From assembly GCA_030824835.1 (NCBI GenBank), contig JAPJRA010000036.1, forward strand, positions 1 to 10,224: DNA of 10,224 nucleotides, in the 5' to 3' direction. A program made the position numbers and the translations under genes. The stretch comes from Geminicoccaceae bacterium. GTDB lineage: Bacteria > Pseudomonadota > Alphaproteobacteria > Geminicoccales > Geminicoccaceae. Below are positions 1 through 6,503 of the stretch, one piece after another. The notes beneath the pieces were generated by a model, which was not told the DNA's origin, searched no databases, and saw nothing but the letters and a program-made list of their open reading frames with translations. Each line of letters opens with the position of its first letter. Position 1 is the stretch's first letter.

Positions 1-1
1 T

Positions 2-1771
2 CACGATCTCGCCGCGGAAGCTGGGCAGCGTGTCGACGTCGCGGGTCTCGCCCTCGAAGGCAGCTTCGAGGGGGCTTCCTTCGCTGTCCGAGCCGGCGAG
101 ATACTGGGCCTCGCCGGCCTAGTCGGCAGCGGCAGGACCGAGATCGCGCGGGTGCTGTTCGGCGTCGACAAGCCGACCGCGGGCTCCCTGCGTCTCGACG
201 GCAACGAGGTCGCCTTCGATTCGCCGTCGGACGCCATGGCGCACGGCATCGCCTATGTCTCCGAGGACCGGATCGGCCAGAGCCTGGTGATGGATTTCTC
301 GATCCTGTCCAATGCGTCGTTGCCGGTCATCGACCGCGCGACCGAGGCCGGACTGATCCGGCCGGCGCGCGAGCTGGGCTTGGTCAGCAGCCATCTCGAC
401 CGCCTCAGGCTGCGGTTCAACAGCTATCAGCAGCCGGTCAAGACGCTATCAGGCGGCAATCAACAGAAGGTCGTGCTGTCTAAATGGCTGGCGACCAAGC
501 CTCGGCTGCTGATTCTCGACGAGCCGACCCAGGGCATCGACGTCCAGACTAAGGCCGAGGTGCACGCGGTCATCGCCGACCTTGCCCGCCAGGGACTGGC
601 CATCATCCTGATCTCGTCCGAGCTGCCCGAGCTCCTGGGTATGTGCAACCGGATCGTGGTGCTGCGCGAGGGGCACGTGACAGCGGAGATTCCCGCTGCC
701 GACGCGACGCAGGAGCGCGTGCTCTACGCAATGACCGATGCCGGCGGCAGCACCCGGCAAGAGGCGGAGCGGCACGGCGAGGCGGCCAGCGATCCCTCCC
801 CGGCCCCGCGCTGGTGGCGCCGGCTCGTCCCGCAGCGCGAGCTCGGCCTTGTGCTGGCGATACTCGCGGTGATCCTGCCGGTGGTCCTGGTCAATCCACG
901 CATGCTGAGCGGCGCCAATCTCCAGGCGCTGGCCATGGATGCGGGCCTGCTCACGATCGTGGCCGTGGGCCAGATGCTCGTGATTCTCACCCGCAACATC
1001 GATCTGTCGGTCGCCTCGGTGATCGGTCTCGCGGCATATGTCTCGGCCGATCTGCTGCGCAGCCATCCGGAGCTCGGTGTCCCTGGCGGCATCCTCGCCG
1101 CCTCCGGCGTCGGGCTCGCCTGCGGACTGCTGAACGGCCTCGTCGTCACTCTCGGCCGCGTGCCGGCCATCGTCGTCACCCTCGGAACGCTGACGCTCTA
1201 CCGCGGCTTCACGAGTCTCTATGCCGCCGGCAAGCAGGTCAACGCCGACCAGGTCCCGCAAGCCTGGCTCGACATGACCAGCGCCAGTGTCGCCGGCGTG
1301 CCCAGCATGGTGCTGATCGCGCTGGCGGTCCTGATCGTGATCGCCTTCGTACTCCGCCGAAAGCCGGTCGGCCGCGAGCTCTACGCCATCGGCTCGAACC
1401 CGGATGGCGCCAACCTGATCGGGATCCGCGTCCGCCGCCGGGTGCTCGGCGCCTTCGCCTGCTCCGGCCTGCTCGCGGGCTTCGATGGCGCGTTGTGGGC
1501 TTCGCGCTATGCGACCATCGACGCGCGGGTGGCGCTGGGCTTCGAGCTGACGGTGATCGCTGCCGTGGTCGTCGGCGGCGTGGCCATCCGCGGTGGCTCG
1601 GGCTCCGTGCTCGGCGTGGCGCTGGGCGCCGTGACGCTGCTCGTGATCAAGAACGGCCTGACCCTGGTCCGTGTCGACCCGCTCTGGCTTCAGGGTGTCT
1701 ATGGGCTCGTGATCCTGCTCGCCATCACCATCGACGCTTTCGTCGTGCGGCGCACGAGGCGCGGCCGATGA
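2..1771 (+). CDS. Sugar ABC transporter: ATP-binding protein fused to permease (5' partial)
   Basis: The reading frame is open from the left edge (first full codon at 2), giving 589 visible residues; the true start is outside. Visible residues 1-245 are the second nucleotide-binding domain of an RbsA/XylG/RhaT-type ATPase. It has the degenerate Walker A GLVGSGRTE (39-47, Arg where Lys is usual, normal for this domain), signature LSGGNQQKV (149-157) and Walker [13 protein letters not shown] (169-180). After a polar, charged linker (about 245-278) comes a complete RbsC/RhaP-type permease with many hydrophobic helices. It carries the NIDLS motif (332-336) and a GSNPDGANLIGI stretch, as in BPD_transp_2 proteins. 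These parts are normally two proteins, so this is a fusion of energy-coupling and membrane subunits at the inner membrane. No stop or frame change separates the halves. The stop overlaps the next ATG (ATGA), so the genes are co-transcribed. The substrate is not shown by this protein. The family assignment is secure and the fusion is seen directly. Confidence 0.93.
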   Translation, partial: HDLAAEAGQRVDVAGLALEGSFEGASFAVRAGEILGLAGLVGSGRTEIARVLFGVDKPTAGSLRLDGNEVAFDSPSDAMAHGIAYVSEDRIGQSLVMDFSILSNASLPVIDRATEAGLIRPARELGLVSSHLDRLRLRFNSYQQPVKTLSGGNQQKVVLSKWLATKPRLLILDEPTQGIDVQTKAEVHAVIADLARQGLAIILISSELPELLGMCNRIVVLREGHVTAEIPAADATQERVLYAMTDAGGSTRQEAERHGEAASDPSPAPRWWRRLVPQRELGLVLAILAVILPVVLVNPRMLSGANLQALAMDAGLLTIVAVGQMLVILTRNIDLSVASVIGLAAYVSADLLRSHPELGVPGGILAASGVGLACGLLNGLVVTLGRVPAIVVTLGTLTLYRGFTSLYAAGKQVNADQVPQAWLDMTSASVAGVPSMVLIALAVLIVIAFVLRRKPVGRELYAIGSNPDGANLIGIRVRRRVLGAFACSGLLAGFDGALWASRYATIDARVALGFELTVIAAVVVGGVAIRGGSGSVLGVALGAVTLLVIKNGLTLVRVDPLWLQGVYGLVILLAITIDAFVVRRTRRGR

Positions 1772-2835
1772 CCGCCAAGCTGATCGAGCGCCTCGCCAGT
1801 TGGGAGTCGTTCCTGGCGGCGATGACTCTGGGGTTGCTCGCCTACGCCGTGCTCGCCGTGCCCAACTTCACCAGCACCTTCAACCTGTCGCAGGCGGCTG
1901 CCGGCGTGTCCGAGAAGGCGCTCCTCGCCCTGCCGCTCGTGCTGCTGATCATCGCCCGCGAGATCGACCTGTCCATCGCCAGCATCCTCGCTCTCACCAG
2001 CGTCGTGCTCGGCGTGCTCGTCCAGGCCGGAGCGCCGTTATTGTTAGCCGTGCCAGTGGCACTGCTGACCGGTGCTGCCGCCGGCGCCTTCAACGGCTTT
2101 CTGGTCACCCGCCTCGACCTGCCGTCATTGGTGGTGACGCTGGGCACGCTGGCGATGTTCCGGGGTATCGGCTACATCATCCTGGGCTCTGATTCGGTCA
2201 ATCAGTTCCCCGACGCGCTCACCGACCTCGGCATCGAGAACGTGGCTGGAACGGCGGTGCCCTGGACCATCGTGCCGTTCCTGCTCCTCGCCCCCATCTT
2301 CGCCATCGTCCTCCACAACACGCCCACCGGCCGGCGCATCTACGCCATCGGTGGCAACCCGGACGCGGCACGCTATGCCGGCGTACGCAGCCGGCGACTG
2401 CGGTTCTCTCTGTTCGTCGTTTCGGGCCTGGTCTGCGCCGTGGCTGGCATCGTCTTCACGGCCCGGCTCGCCAACGCCCGCGCCAACAATGCGCTGGGTT
2501 TCGAGCTCGACGTCATCACCATCGCCCTGCTCGGTGGCATCAGCGTGTTCGGCGGACGCGGCAAGCTCACGGGCGTGCTCTGGGCGCTGGTCCTCGTGGC
2601 AACGCTGCGCAACGTGCTGGGCCTGCAGCAGATCGGCGGCGACGCCCAGGGAATCGCCATCGGCTTCCTGCTGATCGGCTCGCTCTTGCTCAGCAACACC
2701 GTCGAGCACCTGCTGGAACGCGTCAGGACGCGGCGTTTGCTCGGCGCCACCCTTTCCGCCCGCTCCGAAGACATCGAGGCGTCACCGGGGCCAAATCTCG
2801 ACCGAACGTCCACCTCAGGGAGCACGAAACCATGA
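1768..2835 (+). CDS. Sugar ABC transporter permease (RbsC/RhaQ-like)
   Basis: This is a 355-residue polytopic inner-membrane protein of the branched-chain/ribose-type permease family (BPD_transp_2). Hydrophobic helices run almost throughout residues 15-320. The family marker EIDLS is at 65-69 and GGNPDAARYAGV is near 185-196, matching the equivalent motifs of the fused permease upstream. The two domains probably form a heterodimeric channel, as RhaP/RhaQ or LsrC/LsrD do. The start is the ATG of an ATGA overlap with the upstream stop; the open frame extends further upstream, but only as an out-of-frame shadow of the fusion gene. Residues from about 325 to 355 form a polar, probably disordered tail rich in Ser, Thr and Pro. 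It contains the ribosome-binding site (AGGGAG near 2817-2822) of the next gene, so the tail may exist partly for overlap reasons. Confidence 0.94.
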   Translation: MTAKLIERLASWESFLAAMTLGLLAYAVLAVPNFTSTFNLSQAAAGVSEKALLALPLVLLIIAREIDLSIASILALTSVVLGVLVQAGAPLLLAVPVALLTGAAAGAFNGFLVTRLDLPSLVVTLGTLAMFRGIGYIILGSDSVNQFPDALTDLGIENVAGTAVPWTIVPFLLLAPIFAIVLHNTPTGRRIYAIGGNPDAARYAGVRSRRLRFSLFVVSGLVCAVAGIVFTARLANARANNALGFELDVITIALLGGISVFGGRGKLTGVLWALVLVATLRNVLGLQQIGGDAQGIAIGFLLIGSLLLSNTVEHLLERVRTRRLLGATLSARSEDIEASPGPNLDRTSTSGSTKP

Positions 2836-3839
2836 TCAAGCATCTGCTGACGACGAGCTGCGCCTTGGCGCTGGGTTCGTTCGCGCTGGTCACATCCGCG
2901 ACGGCGATGGAATGCGCCACGGAGCCGGTGACCGTCGGGCTGCTGCCTAAGCTCGACACCGATCCCTATTTCCAGGTCGCCAAGCTCGGAGCCGAGGAGG
3001 CGATGAAGGAGATCGGCGGCAAGGTCATCCAGCAGGCGCCGTCGGCGGCGACCGCCGATGCGCAGATCGAGTTCATCAACAATCTGGTCTCGCAGGGCGT
3101 CAACGTGATCGCCATTGCCGGCAACGACGCCAATGCCGTGGCACCGGCGCTCAAGCGCGCCGCGGCGCAAGGCGTGGGCGTGATCGCCTACGACTCCGAC
3201 GTGGCCAAGCCTGTCCGCGCCCTGTTCCTGAACCAGGCCAAGTCCGACAGCCTGGCCGAGCAGATGCTGGAGAGCATGGGCAAGCTGATCGGCTACGAGG
3301 GCGAGTTCGCGATCCTGTCCTCGACTGCGACGGCGACCAACCAGAACGCCTGGGTCGACTTCATGAAGGCGAAGCTCGCGAGCGAGCCCAAGTTCGCTAA
3401 GATGAAGCTGGTCCAGGTCGCGTATGGGGAGGAGAGTGAGCAGGTCAACCAGCAGCAGGCATTGGCGCTGGCGCAGGCGTTCCCCGACCTCAAGGGCATC
3501 ATCGTCCCAGCCGGCATCGGCCTGCCCGCGGCCGCGCGTGCCCTCGAGCAGGCCAAGCTGATCGACAAGATCAAGCTGACCGGCCTCGCCCCAGCGACAT
3601 TCATGACCAAGTACATCAAGGCCGGACAGGCCGAGGACATCTGGTGGAACGTGCAGGACCTCGGCTATCTAACCTACTACGCTGCGCAGGCCTACGCGCA
3701 GTGCAAGGTCACCGGCAAGGATGGCGAGACGTTCGAGGCCGGCAGGCTCGGCAAGTACACGGTGGGCGCCGACGGTGAGGTGGTTCTGGGCCCGGCCGTG
3801 ATCGTGACGCCGGAAAACGTCGACAGCTTCAAGTTCTGA
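2832..3839 (+). CDS. Periplasmic sugar-binding protein, RhaS/LsrB-like
   Basis: This 335-residue secreted protein captures the substrate in the periplasm and delivers it to the two permease domains. Residues 1-25 are a signal peptide: Lys near the N-terminus, a hydrophobic core, and an A-T-A end before MEC, so cleavage is probably after residue 25. The mature part is a Peripla_BP_4 fold starting VTVGLLPKLDTDPYFQ. It has segments such as QIEFINNLVSQGVNVIAI, a TATNQNAW stretch and the C-terminal TPENVDSFKF, which resemble rhizobial rhamnose-binding RhaS and the AI-2 receptor LsrB. That resemblance is from memory of those proteins, not from a search. Rhamnose, another deoxy sugar or a related compound is possible, and no catabolic gene in the window settles it. 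The start ATG overlaps the permease stop (ATGA) and is preceded by an AGGGAG ribosome-binding site. There is no lipobox, so it is a soluble binding protein. Confidence 0.92.
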   Translation: MIKHLLTTSCALALGSFALVTSATAMECATEPVTVGLLPKLDTDPYFQVAKLGAEEAMKEIGGKVIQQAPSAATADAQIEFINNLVSQGVNVIAIAGNDANAVAPALKRAAAQGVGVIAYDSDVAKPVRALFLNQAKSDSLAEQMLESMGKLIGYEGEFAILSSTATATNQNAWVDFMKAKLASEPKFAKMKLVQVAYGEESEQVNQQQALALAQAFPDLKGIIVPAGIGLPAAARALEQAKLIDKIKLTGLAPATFMTKYIKAGQAEDIWWNVQDLGYLTYYAAQAYAQCKVTGKDGETFEAGRLGKYTVGADGEVVLGPAVIVTPENVDSFKF

Positions 3840-3847
3840 TCCACCGC

Positions 3848-3883
3848 GCGGTTCCACCCGGGCTGCTGCCCGGGCGGAACCGC
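3848..3883 (+). terminator. Strong hairpin after the binding-protein gene
   Basis: Two 16-base arms (3848-3863 and 3868-3883) pair around a TGCT loop, with one A-C mismatch (3856 against 3875). The stem is mostly G-C. It lies 9 bp after the binding-protein stop and 24 bp before the regulator start. No T-run follows, so it is not a classical intrinsic terminator. It could act as a partial terminator or as a 3' stabiliser that keeps binding-protein mRNA more abundant than downstream regulator mRNA, a common arrangement in binding-protein-dependent operons. The structure is seen directly; the role is inferred. Confidence 0.55.
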
Positions 3884-3890
3884 CAGCGCC

Positions 3891-3896
3891 GGGGAG
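3891..3896 (+). promoter_or_regulatory. Ribosome-binding site for the LacI-family gene
   Basis: GGGGAG lies 10 nt before TTG (3907) but 19 nt before the first in-frame ATG (3916). The spacing therefore favours the TTG start, which also restores the usual M-A-T-x-x-D-V-A beginning of LacI-family proteins. Confidence 0.6.
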
Positions 3897-3906
3897 TGCG
3901 GATTCT

Positions 3907-4905
3907 TTGGCGACGATGGCCGACGTGGCGGCGCGGGCGGGGGTTTCGATCTCCACCGTCTCGCATGTGCTCAACGGCACCCGCAAGGTCAGCCCGGCAA
4001 CCTTGCGGGCCGTCCGGCATGCCATGGAGACCGTCGGCTACACGCCCAACATTCTGGCCCGAGCCCTCGCCCGCTCGACTACCAACACGATCGGGCTCGC
4101 CCTCTCGGCCGTCTCCAACCACTATTTCAGCGAGATCGTCCGTACCATCGAGACGGAATGCACCCGACACGGGCTGATGATCCTACTCACCGATACCCAT
4201 GACGATCCGGCCTATGAGCTGAAGGTGGTCCAAGCCCTGCACCAGCGCCGCGTTGACGGCATCATCCTGGCACCGGCCGCCGACCCGGCGCAGCGCGTTC
4301 TCCGCTATCTAGCCGACAACCGCGTTCCCACTGTCCTCATTGACCGATTGGTCTCGGACCAGTTCGACCAGATCGGCGTCGAGAACCGTGACGCCACGGT
4401 GGAGCTGGTGCGGCACGTGATCGGCCACGGACACCGCCGGGTCGGGCTCATCTCGGGTCTGGCCGGCCTTGCCACAACCGACGAGCGGGTGGAAGGCTAT
4501 CGGGCCGCACTGGAAGCGGCCGGCCTCCGCTTCGACCCTGCCCTGGTCCAGAGCGGCGCATCCGTCGTCGATCGCGCGCGCGCGGCCTGTCGCGCCCTCC
4601 TCGATCTGGAAACGCCACCGACGGCTATCGTTACCGCCAACAACTTGATGACCATCGGCGCCATGCACGCGTTGCGCGACGCCGGCCTTCGGGTGCCGGA
4701 GGATGTGGCTCTGGTGGGGTTCGACGATTTCGACTGGGCCGAGTGCTTCAGCCCACGACTGACCGTCTTGGCCCAGCCCTGCGAGCAGATCGGCGCCCGG
4801 GCGACCGACCTGCTGATGCAACGGCTGGCCGACCCCGATGGCGCACGCCAGACGCTCCGCCTCCGGCCGGCCCTGCGGCTGCGCAACTCCTGCGGCTGCC
4901 GCTGA
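3907..4905 (+). CDS. LacI-family transcriptional regulator
   Basis: This 332-residue protein is a DNA-binding repressor or regulator with a sugar-type effector domain. Residues 4-23 (MADVAARAGVSISTVSHVLN) are the classic LacI helix-turn-helix. The hinge region YTPNILARALARSTTNTIGL follows at about 45-65, including the Leu that inserts into the operator in this family. Residues 60-332 form a Peripla_BP_3-like core with typical stretches such as VDGIILAP, TAIVTANNLMTIGA and DVALVGFDDFDWAE. Length is normal for the family. The start is TTG, chosen over ATG 3916 because of the ribosome-binding-site spacing and the N-terminal match. It lies 67 bp downstream of the transporter genes on the same strand, so it probably controls them in response to the transported compound. 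No clear LacI-type operator was seen inside the window; the operon promoter is off the left edge. Confidence 0.94.
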   Translation: MATMADVAARAGVSISTVSHVLNGTRKVSPATLRAVRHAMETVGYTPNILARALARSTTNTIGLALSAVSNHYFSEIVRTIETECTRHGLMILLTDTHDDPAYELKVVQALHQRRVDGIILAPAADPAQRVLRYLADNRVPTVLIDRLVSDQFDQIGVENRDATVELVRHVIGHGHRRVGLISGLAGLATTDERVEGYRAALEAAGLRFDPALVQSGASVVDRARAACRALLDLETPPTAIVTANNLMTIGAMHALRDAGLRVPEDVALVGFDDFDWAECFSPRLTVLAQPCEQIGARATDLLMQRLADPDGARQTLRLRPALRLRNSCGCR

Positions 4906-4910
4906 GCGCG

Positions 4911-6413
4911 CTACCAGCTTTTCAGGGCACGCAGCTGCGGCGTCTTCTTGCTCTGGTGTGCGCTCATCCGTACCAGCAGTCGATCCAGCGCCTCGACAGC
5001 TTCGGCCAGATAGGGACCCTTGTTGAGCATCACGCACTCGGCCCTGGCCGCCATCGCGGCGTCGGTCATCTCGCCGCGCGACGGCAGACCTTTCTTGATC
5101 AGACTCTCGAGGACCTGGGTGGCCCAGATCACCGGCACATGGGCTGCCTCGCAGAGCCACATGATCTCTTCCTGCAGCTCCGCCAGCCGCACGAAGCCGA
5201 GCTCGACCGCGAGGTCTCCTCGGGCGATCATCACCGCCAGCGGCTGACGGCCCGCGGCCTGGACGATGATTCGGGGCAGGTTCCGCACCGCCCGTCGCGT
5301 CTCGATCTTGGCAATGATACCAATTTCCCGCCAGTCATCGGGCCGGCGCGCGCGCAGCTCGTCCTGCAGCAGAACGACGTCCTCGGCACTTTGCACGAAG
5401 CTGTAGCCGATCAGGTCCGCATGGATGGCGGCGAAGTCGAGGTCGACCAGATCCTTGGGGCCGAGGGCCGGCAGGATGAGCTTGCTGTCAGGAAAGTTCA
5501 GCCCCTTCTCGGGCTTGAGCTTGCCACCTTCCGGCGGCGCTCGCTCGATCCGCACCGTCACGCCTTCAGGGCCTACCTGCTCGATCACGCCACAGATCTT
5601 GCCGTCGTCGATCAGTACCGCCTCACCCGCGGCGAGGTGCTTAAGCGCTGCCGGCTCAGCACACTCGGCCTGAAAGGAAGCGGTCGTTTCACCGTCCATG
5701 ATGCAGCCGGGGCGAACCAACAGCAGCCGATCATTCGACTGCAAGCGGCTCTGCCCGGGCCGATACCGAACGACGCCGGTCCGGACCTTGGGGCCACCCA
5801 GGTCCATAAGCACCTTCAGCCGTTTGCTATGTGCCGCCTCGGCTCGGCGCAAGTGGTCGATCATGCGCTGCCACGCATCAGCGTCGTCATGGGCACAGTT
5901 GATCCGGATGGCATCAGCACCCGCGCGGACGACCCCATCCATGAATCCCGGCTCGGTCGCAGCTTCACTCGGGCAGGTCACGAGAATTCGGACCTCGCGG
6001 GCGGTAGGGGCGTCGCCGAAGATCGTGTCGGTGGCGCCCTCCAGCCGCTTCTGTCCGCGAAAGAACGCCTCACGCGCGGGCCATGGACGCGGTGCACTGC
6101 CGGCGATGCTGGCCAGGGCCGCAGTGACGGCGGTGAGATTGGCCTCGACACGCCCCTCCAGGCGGCCCAGCGAGGACAGCCCCAGCGACATCAGGTCGAG
6201 CTGAAACGGCCGCAGGTCCTGGTGCCGCAAGGCGAGATAGGCCGCCAGATTGGCCGCCGTCTCGGCAAAGCTCGGACGCTCGAGGCAGGGCTGCCAGGCG
6301 GCCAGCATGGTGGCCATCTCTTCCCCAATGACACCACGCAGGCCATCGAGCCGTGCCAGCAGTCTTGCTGCCAAGACTCGTGGGTCGCTTTCGGAGGTGA
6401 TCGGCGTCTCCAT
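4911..6413 (-). CDS. pyk: Atypical pyruvate kinase without C-terminal domain
   Basis: Predicted to convert phosphoenolpyruvate and ADP to pyruvate and ATP in the cytoplasm. From ATG 6413 it has 500 residues. Residues 1-135 are an extra, mostly helical N-terminal domain (contains LRPFQLDLMSLGLSSLGRLE) absent from classical enzymes. The barrel follows from about 138: VRILVTCPSEAA, IRINCAHDD (in place of the classical R-L-N-F-S-H), DLGGPKVRTG (204-213), the B domain (about 215-310), the catalytic-lysine segment IIAKIE (Lys 369), ARGDLAVELG (397-406) and ATQVLESL (431-438). The protein ends about 60 residues later, so the C-terminal domain that carries effector control in many pyruvate kinases is missing. 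ATG 6413 has GAGGG 6 nt upstream. An in-frame GTG at 6494 would add 27 residues but has no visible ribosome-binding site. It lies downstream of the dehydrogenase gene, 90 bp after its stop, and probably shares its transcript. It converges on the LacI gene with a 5-bp gap. Confidence 0.88.
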   Translation of the reverse strand: METPITSESDPRVLAARLLARLDGLRGVIGEEMATMLAAWQPCLERPSFAETAANLAAYLALRHQDLRPFQLDLMSLGLSSLGRLEGRVEANLTAVTAALASIAGSAPRPWPAREAFFRGQKRLEGATDTIFGDAPTAREVRILVTCPSEAATEPGFMDGVVRAGADAIRINCAHDDADAWQRMIDHLRRAEAAHSKRLKVLMDLGGPKVRTGVVRYRPGQSRLQSNDRLLLVRPGCIMDGETTASFQAECAEPAALKHLAAGEAVLIDDGKICGVIEQVGPEGVTVRIERAPPEGGKLKPEKGLNFPDSKLILPALGPKDLVDLDFAAIHADLIGYSFVQSAEDVVLLQDELRARRPDDWREIGIIAKIETRRAVRNLPRIIVQAAGRQPLAVMIARGDLAVELGFVRLAELQEEIMWLCEAAHVPVIWATQVLESLIKKGLPSRGEMTDAAMAARAECVMLNKGPYLAEAVEALDRLLVRMSAHQSKKTPQLRALKSW

Positions 6414-6419
6414 ACCCTG

Positions 6420-6424
6420 CCCTC
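6420..6424 (-). promoter_or_regulatory. Ribosome-binding site choosing the pyruvate kinase start
   Basis: Read on the minus strand, GAGGG precedes ATG 6413 by 6 nt, with another AGGG even closer. The upstream candidates GTG 6494 and ATG 6455 lack such a site, so 6413 is preferred. Confidence 0.55.
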
Positions 6425-6503
6425 GCGATTGTTGCGGCAGCGCAAGCTGCGGCATGACGATGGCAGTTTCGTGATCGGGAAACTCGCCCGCCACCAGCGC
6501 CGA

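Noticed and set aside
449..1261. 270-residue open frame on the - strand
   Set aside because: It is antisense to the fused transporter protein. It is rich in Asp, His, Gln and Arg with no recognisable fold.
643..1767. Upstream extension of the second permease frame
   Set aside because: The 375 residues before ATG 1768 are Arg/Pro/Gly-rich and overlap the fused ATPase-permease in another frame. The membrane protein begins at the ATGA junction.
4880..4930. Possible bidirectional terminator between the convergent LacI and pyruvate kinase genes
   Set aside because: The region has repeated CTGCGGCTGC words but they are direct repeats. No stable stem with a T-run was found.
6414..6494. Longer pyruvate kinase start at GTG 6494
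   Set aside because: No ribosome-binding site is visible and the 27 added residues are low-complexity, while ATG 6413 has GAGGG at 6 nt. It is kept only as an alternative.
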